Shown here one piece after another: positions 34,667 through 45,880 of a stretch of DNA of 64,000 bases. Position numbers and translations under genes: made by a program. Every line of letters begins with the position of its first letter. Position 1 is the first letter of the stretch. This stretch comes from Metallyticus violacea (Eukaryota; Arthropoda; Insecta; Mantodea; Metallyticidae). Where the stretch lies: the NCBI GenBank assembly GCA_030762175.1, contig CM060831.1, positions 31,075,001 through 31,139,000 on the forward strand, in the 5' to 3' direction. The notes beneath the pieces are model-generated. The model worked only from the letters and a program-made list of their open reading frames with translations. It was not told where the DNA came from and did no database searches.

Positions 34667-36623
34667 AAAACCAAAGGATGCAGTAAGAGAACAATGTAAC
34701 TCCTAAACTATAGGGGAATAAGAAAAGCAAAGGATGCAGTAAGAGAACAATGTAACTCCTAAACTATAGGGGAATAAGAAAACCAAAGGATGCAGTAAGA
34801 GAACAATGTAATTCCTAAACTATGGGGGAATAAGAAAACCAAAGGATGCAGTAAGACAACAATGTAATTCCTAAACTATAGGGGAATAAGAAAAGTAAAG
34901 GATGCAGTAAGAGAACAATGTAACTCCTAAACTATAGGGGAATAAGAAAAGCAAAGGATGCAGTAAGAGAACAATGTAATTCCTAAACTATAGGGGAATA
35001 AGAAAAGCAAAGGATGCAGTAAGAGAACAATGTAATTCCTAAACTATAGGGGAATAAGAAAACCAAAGGATGCAGTAAGAGAACAATGTAACTCCTAAAC
35101 TATAGGGGAATAAGAAAACCAAAGGATGCAGTGAGAGAACAATGTAACTCCTAAACTATAGGGGAATAAGAAAAGCAAAGGATGCAGTAAGAGAACAATG
35201 TAACTCCTAAACTATAGGGGAATAAGAAAACCAAAGGATGCAGTAAGAGAACAATGTAATTCCTAAACTATGGGGGAATAAGAAAACCAAAGGATGCAGT
35301 AAGACAACAATGTAATTCCTAAACTATAGGGGAATAAGAAAAGCAAAGGATGCAGGAAGAGAACAATGTAACTCCTAAACTATAGGGGAATAAGAAAACC
35401 AAAGGATGCAGTAAGAGAACAATGTAATTCCTAAACTATAGGGGAATAAGAAAAGCAAAGGATGCAGTAAGAGAACAATGTAATTCCTAAACTATAGGGG
35501 AATAAGAAAACCAAAGGATGCAGTAAGAGAACAATGTAACTCCTAAACTATAGGGGAATAAGAAAACCAAAGGATGCAGTAAGAGAACAATGTAACTCCT
35601 AAACTATAGGGGAATAAGAAAACCAAAGGATGCAGTAAGAGAACAATGTAACTCCTAAACTATAGGGGAATAAGAAAACCAAAGGATGCAGTAAGAGAAC
35701 AATGTAATTCCTAAACTATAGGGGAATAAGAAAAGCAAAGGATGCAGTAAGAGAACAATGTAATTCCTAAACTATAGGGGAATAAGAAAACCAAAGGATG
35801 CAGTAAGAGAACAATGTAACTCCTAAACTATAGGGGAATAAGAAAACCAAAGGATGCAGTAAGAGAACAATGTAACTCCTAAACTATAGGGGAATAAGAA
35901 AAGCAAAGGATGCAGTAAGAGAACAATGTAACTCCTAAACTATAGGGGAATAAGAAAAGCAAAGGATGCAGTAAGAGAACAATGTAACTCCTAAACTATA
36001 GGCGAATAAGAAAACCAAAGGATGCAGTAAGAGAACAATGTAACTCATAAACTATAGGCGAATAAGAAAAGCAAAGGATGCAGTAAGAGAACAATGTAAC
36101 TCCTAAACTATAGGGGAATAAGAAAACCAAAGGATGCAGTAAGAGAACAATGTAATTCCTAAACTATAGGGGAATAAGAAAAGCAAAGGATGCAGTAAGA
36201 GAACAATGTAACTCCTAAACTATAGGGGAATAAGAAAACCAAAGGATGCAGTAAGAGAACAATGTAACTCCTAAACTATAGGCGAATAAGAAAAGCAAAG
36301 GATGCAGTAAGAGAACAATGTAACTCCTAAACCATAGGGGAATAAGAAAAGCAAAGGATGCAGTAAGAGAACAATGTAACTCCTAAACTATAGGCGAATA
36401 AGAAAACCAAAGGATGCAGTAAGAGAACAATGTAACTCATAAACTATAGGGGAATAAGAAAACCAAAGGATGCAGTAAGAGAACAATGTAACTCCTAAAC
36501 TATAGGCGAATAAGAAAACCAAAGGATGCAGTAAGAGAACAATGTAACTCCTAAACTATAGGCGAATAAGAAAACCAAAGGATGCAGTAAGAGAACAATG
36601 CAACTCATAAACTATAGGGGAAT
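34667..36623. repeat. 56-bp satellite array, about 35 units
   Basis: A head-to-tail array of 1957 bp, 34.9 units of 56 bp. Each unit contains CCAAAGGATGCAGTAAGAG, then AACAATGTAACTCCTAAACT, then ATAGGGGAATAAGAAAA. Most units differ by one to three positions. The recurrent variants are C or G after AAAA, AACTCC or AATTCC, GGGG or GGCG, and AACTCC or AACTCAT. The GGCG and AACTCAT forms are concentrated in the right-hand third. Blocks of variants recur at multiples of 56 bp (see findings). The unit length is not a multiple of three and every frame has stops, so it is not coding. It stops abruptly at both ends. Confidence 0.97.
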
Positions 36624-36799
36624 GGTCCATCAGGAAGCGTGAGGAGCGAAATAATCTCATTTCAAGAATGGGAGGGGAGAAAAACCTAAAGAGAAAAGCA
36701 ATCCTAGCAGACCCATAAAGCAATTGATCGAATTCCTGACTGGAAATGAGCATAATGGCCTAACTAGAAGAAAAGAAGAAATAATTCCTCATTTATACC

Positions 36800-37290
36800 A
36801 ATAAAGTCTAACACAGCTGCTTGAACGTATGTCTGCAGATGAAACCGTGAACAAAGAAAGGAAGAACAATAAAGACAAGATACAGAAAATGGCTCATAAA
36901 GTACTAGGCACAAAGACACTATGGGGTTTCAGCATCTGAAGCAGAGAGATTAACGACGCTATTCGGAAAATTTGGAGAAAACTTACAAAATACATCAGAA
37001 GTAGCAAAAGGGAGATATGTACCGCTTATTAAGAAACAAAGAAGGAAATTAGTAATAGAAGTACAAAGAACTTTGTGGTACGATTTTATAACTAGAGTAG
37101 AGAATTATTTATGAAGAAGGCAGGAAATAGCACATAAACTGAGAAGATATCTTAGCTGAGCAGAAGGAAATGCAGCTAACTAAATATTATACCAGAAGAG
37201 GGATGGGAAAACATTACACTTTTAGGATAAACAGAGACACGTGAAACTTTTAAATAAGAAATATATACGGACTTGTTGACGTAAAATATT
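36800..37290 (+). pseudogene. LINE ORF2 relic between endonuclease and reverse transcriptase
   Basis: Forward frames give DKIQKMAHKVLGTKTLWG, then SREINDAIRKIWRKLTKYI, then ETKKEISNRSTKNF. A parallel frame gives VQRTLWYDFITRVENYL. The order fits the linker of RTE-like ORF2 (A..VLGTK, W..EI..AI..K..A..KYL, then a basic helix with W..F...LE). Near 37195 RDGKTLHF and KQRHVKLLNKKYI resemble the KDG ... W.EYF..LL segment before the fingers domain. Frameshifts and stops abound. It starts about 180 bp after the satellite ends. It lies downstream of a fragment (34570) that belongs near the end of the same protein, so at least two LINE copies or a rearrangement are involved. Confidence 0.5.
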
Positions 37291-37428
37291 TAGTTTATGT
37301 GACGTCTAGAATGCAAAATAGACAGACAATAAATAAAGACAGCAGACTTATAGAGTGAAGTTATTTCAGTTACTCGCACTGGGCGACAGAGACCGGCTGC
37401 GTATTGGGAGTAACACAGAGGTGGCTTG

Positions 37429-37459
37429 TAAATAAATAAACAAATAAATAAATAAAAAA
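37429..37459. repeat. (AAAT)n-type simple repeat
   Basis: TAAATAAATAAACAAATAAA followed by more AAAT units. It could be the A-rich tail of an unrecognised retroposon. Confidence 0.75.
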
Positions 37460-37689
37460 CCTTACTGTATAAAAATTTTGGAAATCATTTGAGGTTCCTT
37501 GAAAGTAGCATCATTAGTGTTCGAAATAGGTGCATAAAATCTTACAGGAAACTATAAGAAAGAAATATCAGCTCATAGAACTCAGCTTATAAAAGATATA
37601 CAGAGCGTTCATTATGTTTCCGGACCGCGGATCGCGTGCTCTGCGCACTGTCCATTATACTGGGGAGTTTCCGTTCTAAAACTCCCGCG

Positions 37690-38095
37690 TTACTTACTCA
37701 TGAGTGGTATTAACATCCACTATAATGACTACCAACCTTGTTATAAATGCTGTTGAAAGTAGATTTCCTATGCATTCCTGGCATCTTCGAATGGAATTTC
37801 CGTTCATACGCATGTTCTTTTTGATAATGCTCATAATTTCTGTTCTTGTCCTTAAGTTAGTCTATGGTGTGGGGATTGTTCCTTTGCCTCATCTGAGAAA
37901 AGTATTACATGTGGGTCAACAGTACCGTCAATGATATTTTGTAACATCTAGTTATAGAAATTGGCTCGTTGTCACGAGATTGTAATTCATGAACTATAGT
38001 CACTCTGTAGGGTTTCAATTTTAAAAGTTTAGTAGCTCTATTAAGAGGTCTTTGAAATACCCACTCGCTGTGCAACATGTCTTATAAATTTCTTA
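37690..38095 (-). pseudogene. DUF4817-type transposase relic, second helix-turn-helix and first Asp
   Basis: The reverse strand from about 38073 reads VAQRVGISKTS, then RATKLLKLKPYRVTIVHEL, then QSRDNEP, then YFSDEAKEQSPHH. VGIS..S..RAT.LLKL.PY..T.VHEL is the second helix-turn-helix of these transposases. FSDEA holds the first catalytic Asp, after which the family has WFHLSGYVN; here the segment is altered. Downstream, down to about 37690, similarity fades into frames such as RTEIMSIIKKNMRMNG. The first helix-turn-helix and the second and third Asp are missing or unreadable. It is inactive. A forward 76-codon frame (37704-37934) is its shadow. Confidence 0.7.
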
Positions 38096-38240
38096 GGAAA
38101 GCGTTCGAATGATGCAATCTCATTTTTTTCCCACCCATCATTACAACATTACTTTTTCGCATATTAGGTTTACTGTTTAGCGATCCCGTTACCCAAAACA
38201 CATCAACACATCCATCCATCCATCCATACATACATATTGT

Positions 38241-38512
38241 GTTTAATGTCAATTTTTACTACTAAGGCACTACAGGCGGTGGACACTGATGATACAGGAG
38301 ATGAAATTATACATTGGGAAAGGACATTTTTTTAAGGAAGGAAATGTTCCAGCCCTAAGTTTAAGGGTACCTCCCAGGCCTTAGTTTTTCAGTACCTATG
38401 AGACTGAGCAAAATCTGGAAAAAAAGTCAGTCAGGGAAGACGGCCCTGGTGGAATTCGAACCCCAGACTTCCCACTCACGAGCCCTTAACGACCTTGCCA
38501 CCCGTTGCTGTA
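38241..38512 (-). mobile_element. SINE family B, near-complete copy
   Basis: Read in reverse: a tRNA-like head GGTGGCAAGGTCGTTAAGGG (leucine-type A box), then GGGGTTCGAATTCCACCAGG (B box), then the body with TTTTTCCAGATTTTGCTCAG, AGGTACCCTTAAACTTAGGG, CATCAGTGTCCACCGCCTGT and AGTGCCTTAGTAGTAAAAAT. A (CATC)n(CATA)n run at 38211-38236 lies at its 3' end and probably grew from the tail. The 95-codon forward frame over it is fortuitous. Confidence 0.88.
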
Positions 38513-39425
38513 ACCTAAACGTAATATTAACACCTAATAGTTTCTCTACCTGCAACTGGAATACCAGGAAATTTCTCCTGAAATTGTCTACACACTGTCA
38601 ACGTGATTCGGTTTTTATGTATGTATCGTACATAGGAATTCTTCGCTCAAGCGTGAATTTTTCGGTAAGCATTTCAGTGGACTAATAAGAATATTCTAAT
38701 GTAATCTACACACAACACAGATGTCTTGAGTAAATTCACTTTTGAAATGCACAATGAACAAATTCTAGTCTTTACAACTCGTACAGAAGGCAGCAACTGA
38801 TACAGACTTGACTTGACGTTATTCGTAGGGCGAAAACGCACAATTGCTGCAGCTGCTGCTACTGGTGGCAAGTGTTCTTGTTCCGGAGCGGCTAGCCAGA
38901 CCCTAGCGACAGCGCAAAGAGCGGACTTTCTTTGCAAATATAAATGGAAAGGAACGGGTAAATCACTGTAGAGGACATTATTAGGCGGGTGAAATATTGA
39001 AACGTTGGGAAATGTGCTCTTATTCCAATTCGCCACTAATTTATATATATATATTTCCACAATGAACTGAAAGTAATTAATGATTTCAGTATTACACAAA
39101 ATTCATTGTAGAGAGCGAAACACAATTTCTTGCACTGGTCTACTGCATTTTTAGAATAGACGCATAGCAAAAATGCCCAGCAATTCAAAGCAATTTTGAT
39201 CATTACTGAAATTACAGGTTGTTAATGGTATCACTTAAAAATCCCAACGATGCAATGAAAACCTCACTGAACCATAAAGAATAAATTGCCATCGCCAGAC
39301 TAAAGCAGGTAATATCAAAATGTATCAGCTCTACAAGTATATTTTGCCAAATTCAATGAAACCATGGAAAAAATTACAGGTGACTGTAAATTAGTGATAA
39401 CTGCAGATGGAAGTTAGGAAACGTA
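38513..39425. other. Intergenic sequence with an unrecognised 141-codon reverse frame
   Basis: Reverse frame 38674-39099 is the longest open frame in the window outside simple repeats and SINE-overlapping frames. Its middle is Ala- and Pro-rich (PEQEHLPPVAAAAAIV) over a local GC-rich patch at 38840-38920. No domain, signal peptide or repeat shared with other parts of the window was seen. It may be chance, or a piece of an unknown element. Confidence 0.3.
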
Positions 39426-39710
39426 TTCTGGTGGTGTAGTGGTAACCATACTTACCTTCTAAATCCAAGATCGCGGCCAGGATCGATGGATTTTTTTTGG
39501 GGCGTTAAAATCCTAAGTATGGCTTCCTTCGGAAGGGAAGGGAAGTAAAGCTGTGGGTCCCGTTTCGTACATTTACGGCACGATAAAGAACCTCAAGCTT
39601 GAAAGAAGAGGACCCTGAGCAAAATTTGTCGGCCGTTTCACGCCTTGCATTGAATGGGACGCTGATGACCTGAGATGTTAAAGGTCGTCCATAAATAAAT
39701 CAATTCAACA
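39426..39710 (+). mobile_element. SINE family A, complete copy
   Basis: The head TCTGGTGGTGTAGTGGTAAC lacks the first few bases of the family and has a broken B box (GATCGCGGCCAGGATCGA). The body carries GGCTTCCTTCGGAAGGGAAG, with a GGGAA duplication, CGTACATTTACGGCACGATA, GGCCGTTTCACGCC and CGTCCATAAATAAA. AACGTAT before and AACGTAAT after the copy may be a short, decayed target duplication. Confidence 0.9.
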
Positions 39711-40794
39711 ACAACGTAATTACGTCGCATGCTATACACGTCCTGTTGTTCACATCAAGTCATAGTTCCCTTCACGTGCTGTACCCAGTACAGTTCCTTA
39801 AAACATAGCCACACCTAGGCATTGTTTAGGTGTCCAGAATTCGTTACCTAGTTATAACTAGGAATAAACGTCAAGTTATCACTAATGCAGCCTGTGTTTG
39901 CGTGTAAAAAAGAAACAAAATCACCATGTTTTTTAATAATGAAGAGGTAATAAAAATGGCAAATAAACCTCACCAATAATAGACACTTCTCAAGCCAAAG
40001 ATTCAATAAAATTATCAAGGCTTGACATCTTCAACAATGAATTTGCTTGCCTACATTTACTGTCGCTTTAAATAATCCTATTTTTATTATCATTACGATT
40101 TGTGATTATGTTCCGAATCAAATTAAATCGCTTAGTGATTCGGCGGCCAACTGGAATTAGCACTTCACAAGAACGAGAAATGAATTTTTCATGACGATGG
40201 AGAAATCTGCCATGGACCGGTTTCTCCCTCTGGAAGCAGAGACCGCAAAATGAATTCGAATTGACTTGTTCTGCGTGGGTGGTGGATTCTGATTACAGTG
40301 CGAGAGAACCAGGATATTCTTTGATGCAATGTCAACGCATGACGAAATATGTACCGCTTCTTTTCTTTGGGATTTTATAATAAAGGGGGGAAGGGTGGAG
40401 ACTTTAGATGTTGCCATAATCCTCAACCTATGCTTAGGTAAGCCTAGGCTTACCGCTTCTACCTTCTGTTAGAGTTACGTCACAGACACAGACGTATCAC
40501 TGACATATAATACAGATTCTTTTCAAGACTAAGCCTCTGAACGAGTTTTTGAAACTCCAAAAATAAATCATATTCCTTCTTAATGTTGAAGTTTTTTATA
40601 TAATGATGCAGTAGAAATCTTAGCTATGGCTCGTGTTTGCAAATTTGTAAAATTGTTCAGCTATACATTTATGATTGCATTTTATGTTCTTTCCCAAGAA
40701 TGCGGTCTATTACAAGGTTTCAGCTAATGGTCCGAACAGGTCGTCTCAAGTATTTCTCTTTTAAAATAAGCTATACTTATCTGGCTATGTATGA
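39711..40794. other. Intergenic sequence with an 18-bp palindrome
   Basis: An 89-codon reverse frame (40157-40426) is unrecognised. A perfect palindrome GGTAAGCCTAGGCTTACC lies at 40437-40454. No other feature was seen. Confidence 0.5.
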
Positions 40795-41063
40795 GTCGGT
40801 CCTGTGGCCTAGTGTTAACCACACGTGCCTCGTACATCCAAGACGCAGGTTCAGATCCGACTAGAGTCAAAGAATTTTTAGGGTTTAAAATTCTGGGTAT
40901 AGCTTCCTTCGCAAGGGAAATAAAATCGTTAAACGCTTGTCGTAGATTTACGACAGATAAAAGAACCTCAAGTCTGAAAGAAGATGCTTCTGAACAAAAT
41001 TTATCGGCCGTTTCACTCTCTGAATTAATGATCAGAAATGTTAAACAGCGCTCTTGAATAAAC

Positions 41064-41132
<69 letters not shown>
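40795..41132 (+). mobile_element. SINE family A, diverged copy with long (AAT)n tail
   Basis: The head GTCGGTCCTGTGGCCTAGTG has an altered A box and B box (GGTTCAGATCC). The body has GGTATAGCTTCCTTCGCAAG, AAGAACCTCAAGTCTGAAAG and TATCGGCCGTTTCAC. The tail is an (ATA)n run of about 67 bp at 41066-41132. Clearly more diverged than the copies at 8.05 and 39.4 kb, so older. Confidence 0.87.
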
Positions 41133-41135
<3 letters not shown>

Positions 41136-41239
41136 GTCTGAGCTGCTAGACAGCAGATGGTTTCTTTTTAAATAGTTAATGCTTATTTATTTAGAAATAA
41201 ATAGTGACGATTATCATTACTTTTTCATGTTTTTACCGC

Positions 41240-41517
41240 CACAAGTGACTAGGTCATTAAGGCGCGGACTCGTGAGCGAAAGGTCAAGGGTTCAATTCCC
41301 ACCAATACCCTTTTCCCTAACTGAAGTTTTTTCCAGGTTTTGCTTATTTATAAATGACAAATGCCGAAGAGGTACCCTAAAATTAGATTTGAAACGCTTC
41401 CTTAAAAAAAACCCTTTCCTAATTTATCATTTGATCTCATGTATTATCAGTGTCCAACGCATGTGGTGCCTCAGTACTAAAACAGGCGTTAAATAATATT
41501 TAAAACAAAAAAAAAAT
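41240..41517 (+). mobile_element. SINE family B, complete copy
   Basis: The head CAAGTGACTAGGTCATTAAG with GCGCGGACTCGTGAGCG, and a B box GGGTTCAATTCCCACC, is leucine- or serine-tRNA-like. The body has TTTTTTCCAGGTTTTGCTTA, AAATGACAAATGCCGAAGAG, TATCAGTGTCCAACGC and GTGCCTCAGTACTAAAACAG, ending in GGCGTTAAATA and an A-rich tail. It lies about 0.1 kb after the tail of a family A copy. Confidence 0.9.
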
Positions 41518-41827
41518 GTTTCCATTTAACTCGTGCGATGACAAAGTGCTCCTGCTATGTGAAAAACACATCAGTGTGAAGTGATATGTGAGATAGTGGT
41601 TACCAAGATCAGTTACAAAATGATAAGAATATTATGTCTTCCCTAACATAATGAAAAATAAACGTTTTTCCACGAAACTAAATTATTACGCAAACATGAA
41701 CATAGATATTGTAAGTCGATGTAATTTAAAGTTAATATTTATCGTTGGATTATTTCAAAACCAGAATAAGAGGGATATTAACGTCTATTATTGAAAAATG
41801 ATAAGATCGTGCTATTTCATGTTAACT

Positions 41828-42140
41828 GTATGTATGTATGTATGTATGTATGTATGTGTATGTGTATGTATGTATGTATGTATGTGTATGTATGTATATG
41901 TATGTATATATGTATGTGTATGTATGTATGTATGTATGTATGTGTATGTATGTATGTATATGTATGTATGTATGTATGTGTATGTATGTATGTATGTATG
42001 TATATATGTATGTATGTATATGTATGTATGTGTATGTATGTATGTATGTATGTATGTATGTATGTATGTATGTGTATGTATGTATGTATATGTATATGTA
42101 TGTATGTATGTGTATGTATGTATATATGTATGTATGTATG

Positions 42141-42172
<32 letters not shown>

Positions 42173-42304
42173 TGTATGTATGTATGTGTATGTATGTATG
42201 TATGTATGTATGTATGTATGTATGTATGTATGTATGTATGTATGTATGTATGTATGTATGTATGTATGTATGTATGTATGTATGTATGTATGTATGTATG
42301 TATG
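41828..42304. repeat. (TATG)n microsatellite, 477 bp
   Basis: TATG tetranucleotides interspersed with TATGTG and TATA variants in the left two thirds, nearly pure in the right third. Five overlapping frames of 164-201 codons through it encode Cys/Met/Tyr/Val or His/Ile/Thr/Tyr repeats and are artefacts. No flanking SINE head was recognised next to it. Confidence 0.97.
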
Positions 42305-43274
42305 TTTACGCTTTCTTGCAGAAACAAAATGATCGAATGTATCTGCTGTGTTTTTGAAGAGGGCAAACAATAGCGGAATGGGTCGGAAAGATTGTCTACT
42401 TGTTGGATAATCCTGATGACTGATCATACCTTGATCTTGGAAAAGAAGTGTTTTCGAGGAGGCAGCAAGTATGGCATTCTCTGAGGATTTGGGGTGTATT
42501 TGGGGGGAAAAACAACAACTTTATTTCTCCAGAAAAATAGTATGAAACCCCGGATTATCAAACCTTCCTTGAAAAGCACCTTTTGGCTGTTGCATAGAGA
42601 ATTGGAGGACAGAATGTTATATATTTCAGCAGGAAACTGCAACCATCTTTACTGCCAAATCCGCAAGGGAATGATTTCTCAGCATAGATGGTACATGGTT
42701 TAGCCCGTCAATTCTCTGGGTTTAAAACCTAGAGAGAACTTTGGAGAACCTTATGCAGGCTAGTTAATGGAAATGGAAAGATGTATTGCATATGAAGGAA
42801 TTAAAGACTTCTTTAACGGTTCCTGTGTTTCAGGCATTTCTGAAAAGTCCTGTAACTTGTAACACATTAACAGCAAGTGGTCTTATGTTTGCACCCTAAG
42901 AAAATAAATTATTTTGCTTGTGACCCGTTAGTTACACAACAATGGTTACATAATATTGTTGTAATTAGGTCAAAACGTGTTCTTTTATCATTTTTCTCTA
43001 CAAATAAGAATATTACCATTTTGCAACAAAACCTACTTACAGCAATCTCAAAGTACTTCATTGGAGACCCAATCCTTGAAGATGAATGTAGCTATGAAAA
43101 ACGACACATAAGGGTGGATTGACAAATCTGCTAATTTCAACGAAATGATGAGACATTTTTAAGCAGCATCACTGTTGGTAACTGTGATTCTTGTAACGGT
43201 TTTGTTCAACTTTTCAAACAGATGCAACACATTGTTCTTTGTTGACAACTATCTTAAGTGGCGTTACATATAAA
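42305..43274. other. Intergenic sequence
   Basis: Frames of 69-81 codons on both strands (42424-42703, 42877-43122) are unrecognised. No shared repeats were seen. Confidence 0.5.
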
Positions 43275-44225
43275 CGGATAAAGAGGAGTATCGTGCAGTG
43301 ATAAAACATTTTTATTTAAAAAGTGCACTGCTAACCAGATAAAAAAATGAGCTGTAGGAAATTCATGAGGACTCTGCACCAGCGCTCAAGACCGTTTATT
43401 AATGGGTAAATTAATTTAAACGTTGTCATACGAGCCCATATCCTACACGTTCCGGATGCCCAATTGAAATTTCTTCTGAAGAAATAATAATAAAATTCAT
43501 GGCATCGTTATAGAGGATAGTCACATTAAGATTCGTGAGATCGCTGAGATGCTAGGTATCTCATATTAACATCCTGCACGAAGTTCTGCATGAAGAAGTT
43601 GAGTGCGCGAAGGGTACCGCGTTTGTTAACTCCAGACCAAAAATGCTCGAGGAAGAACATTTCAAAATTGTGTTTGGGAAAGCTGCAGCCTAACACGAAT
43701 GATTTCTGGCGTCATTTTGTAACTGTAGTCAAAACTTGGATCCACAACTACACCCCAGAGACAAAATAGCTGTCAAAGCATGGAGTTGGCGAAGGTGAAA
43801 GTTCACCGAAAAAAACTGAACTGTTTTGTAGGCGGTAAAATGGCGGCAATCTTTTTTTGAGATTCACAGGGTATTGTCGTGATTGACTATTTGGAAAAGA
43901 GTAAAAAAGTGACTGGCTGTTATTACGAAACGTTATTGGACGGTTTGCATAGCAGATTCGACAAAGATTGGCGCGGGAAAATGTGCTCTTCCATCAGGCC
44001 AGTTCACACATCGGCCGTTGCGATGATAAAAGTGCACAAACTGAACTTCGAAATAGTTCCCCACCCACACTATTCTCCAGATTTGCATTCTTGCGACTGT
44101 TTTCTCTTTCCTAACCTTGGGGGGAAGAAATTTTCGACGAATGAAGAGGTCATCCGTGCTGTAAACGAGTATTATCATAGTTCGAAACAAAAGTTATTTT
44201 CTGAAGTGGTAAAAAAAAAATGAAT
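43275..44225 (+). pseudogene. Near full-length mariner transposase relic
   Basis: A forward mariner readable from EYRAVIKHF near 43288 through PTRSGCPIEISSEEIINKI, GIVIEDSHIKIREIAEMLGI and ILHEVLHEE to VKTWIHNYTPET near 43730. There the VDETW signature has become VVKTW, so the first Asp is gone. A 114-codon open frame (43879-44223) covers MIDYLEKSKKVTGCYYETLL. RPVHTSAVAM follows, where the HQDNA that should carry the second Asp is deleted. HPHYSPDLHSCDCFLFPNL keeps the third Asp, and FSTNEEVIRAVNEYY follows. The protein then ends in VVKKK, about 25 residues early. Two of three catalytic Asp are lost, so it is inactive. Its sequence is more readable than most mariners here. Confidence 0.9.
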
Positions 44226-44599
44226 CTAGCTGGCTCAGAGGAAATTATGTTGAGAAATAATTTTTAGTTTTTGCAAAAAAAAATTGTTTACTATGGTTTT
44301 TTTTTTTTTTTTTTTTACCAGACTTATCTATCCTTCCGCGCACTTAAGACAATGAAATTAAATCCACAATTTGCCGCCATGACCAAAAATTAGGATTTGT
44401 GTTATAGCCTTATATACAGAATGATTTTAGAAAAATATTCCTAAAATAAAACATTTTTATGAATCTGACATTAATAAATATCGTGTATGTCCTCCTCTAG
44501 TTTTAATAAGCTACTGTAGCTATCTATACATTGAATATAAATCCCTTTGCACTTTACTTAAAGTTCTTTGTAATGAAATCGCACACAAATTAGATAACC

Positions 44600-44810
44600 G
44601 TTTTTTAATAAAATAGTAATTCTTTTCTCGGCCCATTTTTAGATGCAGATAATAATTTTTCGATGGGATTCATGCCAGGGGAGTTTCTGTCAATTTTAGT
44701 AGATACTTAAATCCAAGAATGTTCCACTAATTTACTGACCTTCAAATATGCTGTACTCTGATACGTTGTACAAAAACTATTTTGTCGAAGAAACCTGATT
44801 TTCTCTGCAA
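44600..44810 (-). pseudogene. Tc1-like transposase C-terminal relic
   Basis: The reverse strand near 44690-44632 reads DRNSPGMNPIEKLLSASKNG. This matches the Tc1 block (N)SPDLNPIENLW..LK, in which the segment is followed by the final Glu of the DDE triad, here changed to Lys. Upstream on the same strand, FVQRIRVQHI, a stop and RSVNWN-like codons parallel FQQDNAPxHTARSVxxW, with the second Asp lost. Only about 60 codons remain. The element differs from the mariners in this window by having NPIE, not PSDYH. Confidence 0.5.
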
Positions 44811-45013
44811 CTCAACAGTCCGATTTCTGTATTTTCTGTAGTTTATTTTTTATTCATCTTCGCCTTGAAAAAATTCGGGACTATCCGTCGAAAATAGGGC
44901 TTTTTGGCCACCATAAGCTTCGTGCTTCTATAAATATTATAAAATGTTGATTAAATGGGACATTATTGGTGTTTGATATTGCAGGCAGTAGAAAAATGTA
45001 TCCCGGCTACTAA

Positions 45014-45014
<1 letters not shown>

Positions 45015-45055
<41 letters not shown>
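45015..45055. repeat. Poly(A) run of 41
   Basis: An uninterrupted A41. It is followed closely by CTAACAG, while TAAC also precedes it. It could be the tail of a retroposon, but no recognisable body lies upstream. Confidence 0.85.
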
Positions 45056-45057
<2 letters not shown>

Positions 45058-45547
45058 AACAGAAACATTTTGAGAAGGGAGTAACTGCGATAGATACGCC
45101 ATAAACTTATACATACGCGTTTTTACTACCAGTGAGAGCAGTAAAATAGCTCGTAAGAAGGAATATTTACGTGATATGATTTTATACGGATTTAATGTAT
45201 GTTAAACAGTCACAGGCACTTGAGCGTTTCATAGAGATATTTACTGGCATTTCTTCTTCAAGTACCCTCGTTTTCGGTGGTTCACCAGTTTTACATCCCT
45301 CAAAGATAAGAAATGACAGATTAGATGTGGGAAAACATTATGTTGGTGGAGATATAGACAAAAACAAATGAAAGACTAAACCCTAAGGATATTGAAGTAG
45401 ACTCGAGGATTAATTCGGGAGCGTTTTTTCAAATCCTGTTTGAACAAAAAGATTTAGCAACTGAGATATTCATGTCTATTCAGACATTGCAATACATTGC
45501 GAAACGTGGATTTATTAGTGGACAATTAAAATGCGGGACAAATCTTA

Positions 45548-45880
45548 ACAATCTCGCTCCATCCATTTGAGTTCCGAGTGTCTGGAGTGTTTAGTATTAT
45601 TGGTTAACTTTCGTCTAAACAACAGCACACTGCCTGAAAATTCCTCAGCGTTGTCTGTTAGGTTCGTATATCAAAGATGAATATGAATATGAGTATTTCC
45701 TGTTTCCCATATAAGATATCTATGGGTGCCTTAATTAATAAATAAATAACAAATGAATAAATAATTTACTCTCACTTCCGCACTCAATCTCTGTTAGCAC
45801 TAAATAATAATGTCCTACCAAGCACAAAAACCGAGTAGAGAAAGGAAATTGGCGAGAAAACTGCACGATAAAGCAGTTGT
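45548..45880 (+). repeat. Unknown dispersed repeat, copy A
   Basis: Shares with copies B and C, in order: CTCGCTCCATCC, AGTTCCGAGTG, TCTAAACAACAGCACACTGC, a TTCGTATATCAAAGATGA block, CCCATATAAGATATCTATGGG, TGCCTTAATTAATAAATAAA, TGAATAAATAATTTACTCTC and CTGTTAGCACTAAATAAT. No coding frame, tRNA box or terminal repeat was recognised. It is on the strand opposite to copy B, 75 bp away. Confidence 0.75.

Noticed and set aside
34667..36623. CRISPR-like array
   Set aside because: Units are contiguous with no unique spacers and the genome is eukaryotic; it is an ordinary satellite.
41791..42427. Five long overlapping frames (164-201 codons) rich in Cys/Met/Tyr/Val or His/Ile/Thr/Tyr
   Set aside because: They are translations of the TATG microsatellite, open on both strands because the repeat lacks stop codons.
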